Source: Leptolyngbyaceae cyanobacterium M65_K2018_010 (GTDB lineage Bacteria > Cyanobacteriota > Cyanobacteriia > Phormidesmidales > Phormidesmidaceae). From it: a stretch of 12,593 nucleotides of DNA. The translations under genes were made by a program, and so were the position numbers. The notes beneath the pieces are model-generated. The model was given only the letters and a program-made list of their open reading frames with translations, searched no databases and was not told where the DNA came from. This document shows positions 1-6,642 of the stretch, one piece after another; position 1 is the stretch's first letter, and each line of letters starts with the position of its first letter. The stretch spans positions 1 through 12,593 of the forward strand of contig DVEE01000092.1 in assembly GCA_015295885.1 (NCBI GenBank). Direction: 5' to 3'.

Positions 1-1
1 T

Positions 2-922
2 GATCTGGCGCAGATGGTAGATACCAATGATGAATGGATCACCAGCCGCACCGGGATTCGGCGTCGGCATTTGGCGGCCCCAGCCGATAGCCTGGGGACC
101 CTGGCCACCCAGGCCGCCCGCCAAGCCCTGGCCATGGCGGCGGTGGCCCCGCAGGAGGTGGAGCTGATTCTGCTGGCCACCTCCACCCCCGATGATTTGT
201 TTGGCAGTGCCTGCCAGGTACAGGCCGAACTGGGGGCTAGCCGGGCCGTGGCCTTTGACCTCACCGCCGCCTGTTCCGGCTTTGTGTTTGCCCTGGTCAC
301 AGCGGCTCAATATATTCGCACCGGCGCTTTTCAGACCATTGTCGTGATTGGGGCCGATGTCCTCTCCCGCTGGACAGACTGGAGCGATCGCCGCACCTGC
401 GTCCTGTTCGGCGATGGGGCGGGGGCAGTGGTCATCCGAGCCAGCGATCGCGATCGGCTGTTGGGATTTGAGCTGTGCAGCGATGGCACCCTGAATGGCT
501 GCCTGAAACTACCCTACCAACCGAAGGCGACGCCCCTAACCGCCGATCTAGCCATCCAAAAAGGTGGCTTTGAGCCCATTACCATGAATGGTCGGGAGGT
601 CTACAAGTTTGCCGTCAGCCGGGTGCCCGAGGTGATCGAAAAAGCCCTTTTTCGGGCTGGCCTAACCACCCAAGCGGTTGACTGGCTGGTGCTCCACCAG
701 GCCAACCAACGCATTTTAGAGGCCGTGGCTGAGCGGCTGGGGGTGCCCTTGGAACGGGTGCTCAGCAACATGGCCGACCATGGCAACACCTCAGCGGCGT
801 CGATTCCCCTGGTTTTAGACGAAGCGGTCCGATCCGGGCAAGTTCAGCCCGGCGATATCATCGCCACCGCTGGCTTTGGGGCCGGACTCACCTGGGGGTC
901 TGCGATTTTTCAGTGGGGTTGA
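2..922 (+). CDS. fabH: Beta-ketoacyl-ACP synthase III (KAS III), 5' end missing
   Basis: FabH condenses acetyl-CoA with malonyl-ACP to start type II fatty acid synthesis in the cytoplasm. The reading frame is open from the first bases of the window (DLAQMVDTNDEW), so the true start lies upstream and roughly the first 25 residues are missing; the Met codon at 14 is internal. The family's catalytic triad is visible, numbering from that Met: Cys87 in TAACSGF, His228 in LHQANQR and Asn258 in DHGNTSA. The N-terminal signature DEWITSRTGIRRRH and the C-terminal GFGAGLTWG are also typical. The gene ends with TGA about 45 bp before the SRP RNA gene. In many bacteria fabH sits with plsX and fabD; that side lies outside the window. 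The identification is secure. Confidence 0.97.
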   Translation, partial: DLAQMVDTNDEWITSRTGIRRRHLAAPADSLGTLATQAARQALAMAAVAPQEVELILLATSTPDDLFGSACQVQAELGASRAVAFDLTAACSGFVFALVTAAQYIRTGAFQTIVVIGADVLSRWTDWSDRRTCVLFGDGAGAVVIRASDRDRLLGFELCSDGTLNGCLKLPYQPKATPLTADLAIQKGGFEPITMNGREVYKFAVSRVPEVIEKALFRAGLTTQAVDWLVLHQANQRILEAVAERLGVPLERVLSNMADHGNTSAASIPLVLDEAVRSGQVQPGDIIATAGFGAGLTWGSAIFQWG

Positions 923-950
923 AGCGGCGTATCCCATATCACCTTTCTGG

Positions 951-959
951 TGCTATGCT
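951..959 (+). promoter_or_regulatory. Candidate extended -10 promoter of the SRP RNA gene
   Basis: TGCTATGCT fits an extended -10 element (TGn followed by TATGCT). Its position predicts a transcript start near 966, just before the 5' strand of the SRP RNA terminal helix. No good -35 hexamer lies 17 bp upstream, which extended -10 promoters can tolerate. Assigned by motif and position only. Confidence 0.4.
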
Positions 960-965
960 TTAAAT

Positions 966-1063
966 GACTCGGACCCATGCGGTCACAACGCCCAAACCAT
1001 GTCAGGACCGGAAGGTAGCAGCATTACGGGATGCTTGTAACAGGCGTGGACTCCGGGTCTTTT
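966..1063 (+). ncRNA. ffs: Signal recognition particle RNA, small bacterial (4.5S) type
   Basis: This RNA binds Ffh and directs nascent membrane proteins to FtsY and the translocon. The diagnostic helix 8 region is present around 997-1022: CCATGTCAGG, then ACC-GGAA-GGT with the GGAA tetraloop at 1010-1013, then AGCAGC for the asymmetric loop. Compared with the E. coli sequence (TCC-GGAA-GGA), the closing U-A pair is replaced by A-U, a compensatory change that supports the helix. The outer arms pair: GACCC at 972-976 with GGGTC at 1055-1059, and ACGCC at 988-992 with GGCGT at 1043-1047. The length of roughly 95-100 nt suits the Alu-less class. The exact ends are estimates. There is no clear intrinsic terminator, so the downstream gene could be read from the same promoter. 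Confidence 0.92.
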
Positions 1064-1098
1064 GCTTTCGAGGCAAGGGTTCGGAGGACCTGAGCGCA

Positions 1099-1473
1099 AT
1101 GGCAGGGTTTGGCGACTTAGTCAAAAAGGCTTTTTATCTAGGGGTGGGCGTTGCGTCCTACGCTGGGGAGAAGGCGGGTCATACCCTGAAAGATTTGCAG
1201 GAACAGACCCAAACCGTGGTGAATGAGTTGGTGGCCCGGGGCGAAATGACCGCCGAAGAAGCGCAACGGCTGGTCAATGAGATGGTGAGCCGAGCCCAGG
1301 CCAACGATATGGCCTCGTCCCAGCCCCCCGCAGAGCCCCGCCGCATCGAGATCTTAGAGGACGAACCCAGTTCTCTCCAGACCGCCGCCGATCCCACGGA
1401 AGCATTGCGGCAGCAGGTTAGCAGCCTGCGTCAAGAGTTGGAAGCTTTAAAGCAAAAAGCGAGACAGGAATAA
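1099..1473 (+). CDS. Phasin-like small protein (124 aa)
   Basis: The protein starts MAGFGDLVKKAFYLGVGVAS, a mildly hydrophobic amphipathic stretch. Residues 31-67 form a charged helix containing VNELVARGEMTAEEAQRLVN, which resembles the helical core of PhaF/phasin-like polyester granule proteins. A Pro-rich linker (about 75-98) leads to a probable coiled coil at 99-123. The open frame extends upstream to 964, but that part is the SRP RNA gene. The ATG at 1099 has a good Shine-Dalgarno (GGAGGA at 1083-1088) and is chosen as the start. The stop overlaps the next gene's ATG (TAATG), implying translational coupling. No PHA synthase is visible nearby, so a granule role is not established; a membrane-surface or scaffold role is equally possible. 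Confidence 0.8.
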   Translation: MAGFGDLVKKAFYLGVGVASYAGEKAGHTLKDLQEQTQTVVNELVARGEMTAEEAQRLVNEMVSRAQANDMASSQPPAEPRRIEILEDEPSSLQTAADPTEALRQQVSSLRQELEALKQKARQE

Positions 1474-1985
1474 TGGATGATTGGTCTAAGCAAATCTTCA
1501 ATCTCTTTGGCAATGCCGTCCAAGAGTTTGCTCAACAGCTCGGCCAGGATACTGAACAGTGGTTTGACGATTGGACAGAACAGTTGGCCAGTGCCTCGGA
1601 TGCCCTAGTGCGCACCACGGATCAATGGGCGGAACAAGTGCAAGCGGCCTTGGATCCGGAAATTGACCGTCTGGTCGATGAGCTCAACCGAGTGATTGAA
1701 CCCTTTGAAATTTCCCTCAACCACCAGGTCGATGAAGTCGCGGAACAACTGGATGTAGTGTTAGGGCCGTTGGTGGCGGGTTTATCCGGCTTAGATCAAT
1801 GGTTCGAGGAGGTCTCGGCCCCGATTAACAGCACCGTAGAACCTATCTTGCAAAACTCCCCCGCCTGTGTCGGCTGCCGCAACTTCTACGGACAGGCCCA
1901 CGGGGGTAATACCTTGGTTTGTGCCATGCACCCCTTTGGCCCCGACGAAGAGCGCCACTGCCCCGATTGGGAGTCGGTTTATTGA
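1473..1985 (+). CDS. Cyanobacterial helical protein with Cys/His-rich C-terminal motif (170 aa)
   Basis: I do not recognise a named function. Residues 1-125 are predicted mostly helical and acidic, with repeated aromatic spacing (DDWSKQIF, EQWFDDWTEQL, DQWAEQV, LDQWFEEV). The last 40 residues carry a compact Cys/His cluster: Cys132-x2-Cys135, Cys150, His153, His162 and Cys163 within CVGCRNFYG...LVCAMHPFG...HCPDWE. I recall this type of tail on small cyanobacterial proteins; its spacing suggests metal binding, which is inference. There is no signal peptide or membrane segment. The start ATG shares one base with the stop of the preceding phasin-like gene, so the two are probably co-translated and may act together. 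Confidence 0.82.
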   Translation: MDDWSKQIFNLFGNAVQEFAQQLGQDTEQWFDDWTEQLASASDALVRTTDQWAEQVQAALDPEIDRLVDELNRVIEPFEISLNHQVDEVAEQLDVVLGPLVAGLSGLDQWFEEVSAPINSTVEPILQNSPACVGCRNFYGQAHGGNTLVCAMHPFGPDEERHCPDWESVY

Positions 1986-2074
1986 AGCGGTGCCCCGCGA
2001 CCCCAAGCCCGGCTTGCCTGGCCCTTTGTCCTCCCCCAGGGGTTGGGCTGGCTGAGCCACGCTAGGCGGGTACT

Positions 2075-3238
2075 ATGACCTGGATTAAAGGCTTAGCCAT
2101 CTGGCTGGAACATCGGGGACTACGCCCGGCTTACGGAGGCGGGGTGTTGTTGGGGTTAGCTATTTTCTTCTTTGCGGCGGCCACCAATACCCTGGCCGGA
2201 TGGCTGTACGTCATGAGTGGGGTGCTCCTGGCCCTGCTGGCGATCGCGGCGCGGCTGCCACTGCGCCATCTGCAAGGGTTGACCCTCTCTCGTCCTACCA
2301 TCGAACCCGTCTCCGTAGGGCAGTCCTGGGTGATGGAACTCAACATCCACAATCCTCAGCCCCAGCCCAAGGGCCTGTTTCAAGTCATTGACCAGCTACC
2401 CAGGTCGCTCGGTTCCCTGCCGCCAAAGGCAATTCGTACCATTGCTCCCGGGCAGACCTATACCTGGCAGTATCGCCTCACCCCCCAGCGGCGGGGGATT
2501 TACTCGGGGTCTACAGTGATTCTGCGGTCGGCCGCCCCGCTGGGGTTGTTTTGGGGGCGGCGGGAGATACGGATGCCAACCCGCCTGGTGGTATATCCAC
2601 AGATTCTGGCCCTGCAACACTGCCCTATTTTAGATACCCTGGGCGATCGATCTGGTCAACAATGGCACTATCGGCCCGTGGTTAGGCTGGCCACCGAGGG
2701 GTTAACCCGATCGCTGCGGCCCTACCGCTGGGGTGACCCTACCCGTTTGATTCACTGGCGCACCAGTGCCCGCTATGGTGAACTGCAGGTGCGGGAGCTG
2801 GAAAAAGTCACCGCCAGCCAGGCCGTAGTAATAGCTCTGGATACCCGTCCCATTTGGTCGGCCGAGGCCTTTGAGCAGGCGGTGGTGGCGGCCGCTTCCC
2901 TATACCACTACGCCCTAAAACGGGGGTTAGCGGCGGCCCTGTGGTTACCCCCAGGGGAGTTGTTACAGGACAGAGCGAGCGCACTCTCGGCCCTAGCCGC
3001 GGTGGAGCCGCAGCCCACCTCAGCGATCCGGCTACAGCCTCCCGATCTACCTCTGATCTGGCTGACGGCCCAGGGATCTGACCCGGCAGCCTTACCCCCA
3101 GGCCGTTGTCAGATCATTTGGGGGTCAAACCCTGGCCAGGCCACGGCCGATGGGGCGGGGGCTACGCTCTGGATAGCCGTGGACCAGCCCCTGGCGGCTC
3201 AGATCCAGGCTTCGCCCCCATCAAGCCCGAAACTCTGA
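2075..3238 (+). CDS. DUF58 domain membrane protein (387 aa)
   Basis: Two hydrophobic segments near the N terminus (about residues 22-37 and 40-58) anchor the protein in the membrane. A beta-rich region follows, then the DUF58 signature at 213-243: LRPYRWGDPTRLIHWRTSAR followed by GELQVRELE. The downstream part has a vWA-like character (VVIALDTRP at 251-259). DUF58 proteins are often encoded with a MoxR AAA+ ATPase and a transglutaminase-like protein; neither is next to this gene, so it appears to stand alone here. The exact function is unknown. The start ATG at 2075 has only a weak ribosome site. The gap to the preceding gene is 89 bp with no terminator seen. The 3' end overlaps the convergent argB by 18 bp. 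Confidence 0.9.
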   Translation: MTWIKGLAIWLEHRGLRPAYGGGVLLGLAIFFFAAATNTLAGWLYVMSGVLLALLAIAARLPLRHLQGLTLSRPTIEPVSVGQSWVMELNIHNPQPQPKGLFQVIDQLPRSLGSLPPKAIRTIAPGQTYTWQYRLTPQRRGIYSGSTVILRSAAPLGLFWGRREIRMPTRLVVYPQILALQHCPILDTLGDRSGQQWHYRPVVRLATEGLTRSLRPYRWGDPTRLIHWRTSARYGELQVRELEKVTASQAVVIALDTRPIWSAEAFEQAVVAAASLYHYALKRGLAAALWLPPGELLQDRASALSALAAVEPQPTSAIRLQPPDLPLIWLTAQGSDPAALPPGRCQIIWGSNPGQATADGAGATLWIAVDQPLAAQIQASPPSSPKL

Positions 3239-4129
3239 GGCCACAATCATGGAACCAATGCCCAGATCGGTGAAGATTTCCAGCAATAGGGCATGGGGAA
3301 CCCGGCCATCGACGATATGGGCCGCCCCAACCCCCTGGGCCAGGGAGCGCACACAGCAGTTGACCTTGGGAATCATGCCGCCGGAGACAACTCCCGCATC
3401 AATCAGTTTACGGGCCTGCTGAATATCGAGCTTGGGCAACAGGGTGGAGGGGTCGTTGTAATCTTCCAAAATCCCCTTGGTGTCGGTCAGCAAAATGAGT
3501 TTTTCGGCGCCCAGGGCCGCCGCGATCTCCCCCGCTACGGTGTCAGCATTGATATTGTAGGCCTGCCCGGTCTCATCGCTGGCCACGCTCGACACAATGG
3601 GAATATAGCCCGCTTCCACCAGGGATTTGAGGATGTCAGAATCGATGCTGCTGACTTCGCCGACAAAACCAACCCCCTCCGCACCCTGATGCCGGGCCGT
3701 GATTAAGTTGCCATCGACCCCGCATAGCCCCACCGCTTTGCCACCGGCCTGGTTAATCAGGGAAACCAGTTCCTTATTGACCCGACCCACCAGCACCATT
3801 TCCACCACCTCCATGGTGGGGGCGTCGGTCACCCGCAACCCATCCTTGAACTGGGGCTCAATGCCCAGTTTGCCCAGCCAAACGTTAATTTCGGGCCCAC
3901 CGCCATGCACCACCACCGGCCGTATCCCCACATAGGCCATAAACACAATGTCGCGAATGACGTCGGCTTTGAGGGTACTGTCCTTCATGGCCGCCCCACC
4001 GTACTTGACCACTACGGTGCGGCCTCGAAATTGCTGGATGTAGGGCAATGCTTCGCTAAGGACACGCACCCGTAACGCTTCGGCTTCGTGACGGGCCGCA
4101 TCGGCGGGGGCAGAGGGAAACTGAACCAT
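3221..4129 (-). CDS. argB: Acetylglutamate kinase (302 aa)
   Basis: ArgB phosphorylates N-acetyl-L-glutamate with ATP, the second and usually controlled step of arginine synthesis. Amino acid kinase motifs are all present: VVKYGGAAMKD at 40-50 (Lys42), VVHGGGPEIN at 73-82, GLRVTD at 97-102, NINADTVAGE at 192-201, LTDTKGI at 214-220 and SGGMIPKV in the C-terminal half. The N-terminal helix (LRVRVLSEALPYIQQF, about 19-34) is the extension found in arginine-inhibited hexameric enzymes. The sequence closely resembles the cyanobacterial enzyme known to be activated by the PII protein GlnB, so control by nitrogen status is likely (family knowledge). It lies 46 bp after aroK and is probably the last gene of the minus-strand operon. 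Confidence 0.98.
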   Translation of the reverse strand: MVQFPSAPADAARHEAEALRVRVLSEALPYIQQFRGRTVVVKYGGAAMKDSTLKADVIRDIVFMAYVGIRPVVVHGGGPEINVWLGKLGIEPQFKDGLRVTDAPTMEVVEMVLVGRVNKELVSLINQAGGKAVGLCGVDGNLITARHQGAEGVGFVGEVSSIDSDILKSLVEAGYIPIVSSVASDETGQAYNINADTVAGEIAAALGAEKLILLTDTKGILEDYNDPSTLLPKLDIQQARKLIDAGVVSGGMIPKVNCCVRSLAQGVGAAHIVDGRVPHALLLEIFTDLGIGSMIVASEFRA

Positions 4130-4175
4130 AGGGCTAGGGCGTAGGGGATGAAGGACAGGATTGCCAGCTAGTCTA

Positions 4176-4739
4176 TCAATTGTGAGGGATCAAATTTGTG
4201 TCCGCTCGGATTCTTTCCTCTACTAGGGCTAGACAGCGATCCACCACGGTTTCGACGGTTTCTGCGGCGCCGATTGCCACACGCACATCGGCCTGGGCAT
4301 AGAGGGGCTGCCGCTGGGCCAACAGGGTAGCCAGGGTTTGCTGCCAATGGGGGTTTTGCAGGAGAGGCCGCTGGCGATCCCCGGCCAATCGATGTTCTAG
4401 GGCTTCCAGGGGCAGGTCGAGCCACACCACCAGACCGTGATGTAGGTAGCTCCAGTTGGAGGGCTGGGTGACGATGCCGCCGCCGGTGGCAATGACCAGG
4501 CGCCGATAGGCGGAGAGCTGGGCCAGCACCTGGGTTTCCAGTTGGCGAAAGGCCGCTTCTCCCTGCTCAGCAAAAAGGGTTGAAATCCGCTGCCCCGCCG
4601 CCGCTTCCACCACGGCATCTGTATCAAAGAACTGGTAGCCCAGGCGGTGGGCCAGGGCTTTGCCAGTGCTGCTTTTACCCGATCCCATCATGCCGATGAG
4701 ATAGAGGTTGGTGCCCCGCAGGCGATCGGTCAGGCTCAT
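4176..4739 (-). CDS. aroK: Shikimate kinase (187 aa)
   Basis: AroK makes shikimate 3-phosphate from shikimate and ATP, the fifth step towards chorismate and the aromatic amino acids. Visible features: the P-loop GMMGSGKSS at 16-24; the FFDTD motif with Asp39 and Asp41, for Mg2+ and shikimate contact; Arg65 in EAAFRQLE, for the substrate carboxylate; ATGGGIV at 84-90; and the lid with DRQRPLL at 121-127. The length is normal for the family. The start ATG lacks an evident Shine-Dalgarno. The gene lies between a LapA-like gene and argB with short gaps (64 and 46 bp). This links aromatic and arginine synthesis in one probable transcript. Confidence 0.97.
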   Translation of the reverse strand: MSLTDRLRGTNLYLIGMMGSGKSSTGKALAHRLGYQFFDTDAVVEAAAGQRISTLFAEQGEAAFRQLETQVLAQLSAYRRLVIATGGGIVTQPSNWSYLHHGLVVWLDLPLEALEHRLAGDRQRPLLQNPHWQQTLATLLAQRQPLYAQADVRVAIGAAETVETVVDRCLALVEERIRADTNLIPHN

Positions 4740-4803
4740 AGAAGGGGGGGAGTCACAAAGGGTGGATGGGCGGGGGAACGAGTCCCAAAAGTTGCGGCGG
4801 GGC

Positions 4804-5856
4804 TTAGCGCTCGTCGTCGGTGGGAGAATCGTCCCGGGCTGCCCAGTCTGTTGCTGGATCTTCCCCCCGGGTCTGATCTGGCTCCGGAGCAGCGGCGGCC
4901 GGCGGGCTGTAGGGCGGAATCAGCACCCGATAGTCAGCATCTACTACCCCCTCCTCGGCCAGTTCTGGGTCCTCCAGGTTGTCTGCGTCGTCTAACCCAG
5001 AGCTGCCATAGCCAGCCCCCTCGGTTGAGTTCTCGGCATCCCTCTCGTGGTCGGCGGGGGCGTAGATCCGGTCGGTTTGGCCTGGACTCGCCCGATCGCG
5101 GTAGCTGTAGGAATAGATCGACCCTTCCCGATAGACCTGCTTGGGTGACTGGGGCACCTCAAAGTCTCGGGGGGACGAGGGCGGCGATGCCGACTCCAGA
5201 TCATCCCAGCCCTGGGTCAACTCATCCAGGCTATCCTCCACGGGACTCACCCCCGCAGCCCGATAGGGGCGGCGCTCTAAATCGCCCCAATCCTCCGCTA
5301 GCTCCTTCAGGGAGTCGTTGACCCGCTCCGTGGGGTCGGCTGGCCTTGGGCCCCCAAACCAGCCTCTCCCCCTAGGGCGAGGGGGGGAAGGGGTAGTTTC
5401 GGGCCGGGGGGCATTACCCATGGCTTCCCAGTCTTCCCACTGGCCAGGGGATTTTAGGTTAGTCCAGGCTTGCCATTCAGCGCTAGCCTCTGCCGCGGGC
5501 GCGGACCAAGGCGGCGGCGATGATGACCGGCCGGCGCTGTAATCCGACGTCGCGGCGGTACGGGCCTCGGAGGCACCGGTGCGATCGCCGGCGGCGGGCT
5601 CATAGAAGGGTTGGGGCTCGTACTGGTAGCGACGGCTGCTGGCACTGCTCCCCCCTTTGGTTTTGAGTAAGGCGGTCAGAACCAGGGTGGTGAGGGCCCC
5701 GGCCCCCAGGGCGGCGACCAGCCAAACCCCCAGGGGCAAGGCGAGGGTGCGGCTGCCCAAGAACACCAGGGGCAGGGTCGGGGCAGGATTCTGCACCAGC
5801 AGCAGCACTAGGGTGCCTAGCACCAGTAGCACTAGGGCAAGGCGGGTTGCAGCCAT
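4804..5856 (-). CDS. LapA-domain (DUF1049-like) membrane protein with long disordered tail (350 aa)
   Basis: The N terminus has two membrane helices (about 5-22 and 42-64) joined by QNPAPTLPLVFLGSRTLALP. That is the layout of LapA/DUF1049 proteins, small inner-membrane proteins tied to envelope lipid assembly in proteobacteria. Residues 66-350 are low-complexity, rich in Pro, Ser, Ala and acidic residues, and probably disordered on the cytoplasmic side. Within the tail a motif occurs twice: DSLKELAEDWGDLE (181-194) and DSLDELTQGWDDLE (208-221). Near the C terminus is DADYRVLIPPYSP (307-319), which looks conserved and could be a binding motif. The ATG has a GAGGA ribosome site about 10 nt upstream. 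The function in cyanobacteria is unknown. A palindromic GC-rich stretch lies inside the tail region. Confidence 0.85.
   Translation of the reverse strand: MAATRLALVLLVLGTLVLLLVQNPAPTLPLVFLGSRTLALPLGVWLVAALGAGALTTLVLTALLKTKGGSSASSRRYQYEPQPFYEPAAGDRTGASEARTAATSDYSAGRSSSPPPWSAPAAEASAEWQAWTNLKSPGQWEDWEAMGNAPRPETTPSPPRPRGRGWFGGPRPADPTERVNDSLKELAEDWGDLERRPYRAAGVSPVEDSLDELTQGWDDLESASPPSSPRDFEVPQSPKQVYREGSIYSYSYRDRASPGQTDRIYAPADHERDAENSTEGAGYGSSGLDDADNLEDPELAEEGVVDADYRVLIPPYSPPAAAAPEPDQTRGEDPATDWAARDDSPTDDER
5363..5384. repeat. GC-rich palindrome centred on CCCTAGGG within the LapA-like gene
   Basis: The arms around CCCTAGGG (5370-5377) extend to 5363 and 5384 with one mismatch (5369/5378) and one G-T pair. 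A G-tract follows to 5387. On the minus strand the element is read as PSPPRPRGRG in the disordered tail, in frame. It resembles the short CCTCTCCC/GGGAGAGG palindromes dispersed in many bacterial genomes; that likeness is from memory and unverified. Confidence 0.45.
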
Positions 5857-5895
5857 GGGTCAAGTCCTCGCAGTGATTGGGGCACCTTGCCCATC

Positions 5896-6546
5896 CTATC
5901 GCGACTCCGAGGGACCTGAGTCATGGGGCCGGTGGCCCTGCCACCGCTGCAAGGGAACACAGTCTATATCCAGTTGATCCAGCGCCCGAGCCACGACAAA
6001 ATCCACCAAATCCTCAATGGTTTGGGGCTGGTGATACCAGGCCGGAATGGCCGGCACAATGCGGGCTCCAGCTTCGGCCAGGGTGGTCAGGTTACGCAGG
6101 TGAATCAGGCTCAAGGGGGTTTCCCGGGGCACCAGCACCAGCTTGCGCCCCTCCTTCAGTTGCACATCGGCGGCCCGCTCCAGCAGATCGGAGCTCATAC
6201 CGGCGGCCAGCCGGGCCACGGTGCTCATACTGCAGGGAATCACCAGCATACCCAGCACCCGAAAGGAACCGCTGGCAATGGAGGCGCCCACATCGGCCCA
6301 GGCATGGCAGCGTAGCTGGCCAGCGGTGGTGACTCCCGCCTGCTGTCGCCAGAACCGCTCCTGACGCTCGGGGGCGAGGGGCATGGCTAGTCCCATTTCT
6401 GCCTGCCAAACCATCTGGCAAGCCTTGGAGGCGACCAGGTCTACCACCTCGCCGGCATTCAGCAGGTGCTTCAGGGTGCGCACGGCGTAGATCAGCCCCG
6501 AAGCTCCGGTAACCCCCACAATCAGAGGACGGCTTGGGTGAGACAT
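5896..6546 (-). CDS. ubiX: Flavin prenyltransferase UbiX/Pad1 (216 aa)
   Basis: UbiX joins a dimethylallyl group to reduced FMN to make prenylated FMN, the cofactor of UbiD-type decarboxylases used in quinone synthesis. The FMN-binding start IVGVTGASGLIYAVRTL is at about 9-25. The family signatures follow: IPCSMSTVARLAAGMSSDLL, RAADVQLKEGRKLVLVPRE, TPLSLIHLRNLTTL, then AIPAWYHQP and RALDQLDID near the C terminus. The length is usual for the family. The start ATG has GGAG 7 nt upstream. It lies 96 bp after the RNase-family gene and 39 bp before the LapA-like gene. No UbiD partner is encoded in the window. In cyanobacteria the likely pathway is plastoquinone synthesis (inference). Confidence 0.96.
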   Translation of the reverse strand: MSHPSRPLIVGVTGASGLIYAVRTLKHLLNAGEVVDLVASKACQMVWQAEMGLAMPLAPERQERFWRQQAGVTTAGQLRCHAWADVGASIASGSFRVLGMLVIPCSMSTVARLAAGMSSDLLERAADVQLKEGRKLVLVPRETPLSLIHLRNLTTLAEAGARIVPAIPAWYHQPQTIEDLVDFVVARALDQLDIDCVPLQRWQGHRPHDSGPSESR

Positions 6547-6642
6547 GGGGGGACTCCACGGGCAGAGAAAACAGCGGGCAGCAGGGAAGCGGGGTCAGTG
6601 GCTTAACCTAGGGCGTGCCCTAACGGCCCCTGGCCGCGGCCC

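Noticed and set aside
964..1098. N-terminal extension of the phasin-like protein
   Set aside because: It overlaps the SRP RNA and lacks a ribosome site, whereas the ATG at 1099 has GGAGGA at good spacing.
4647..5321. 224-residue plus-strand open frame opposite aroK and the LapA-like gene
   Set aside because: It is very rich in Pro, Arg and Ser, typical of the antisense of GC-rich coding DNA. It covers two well-supported minus-strand genes.
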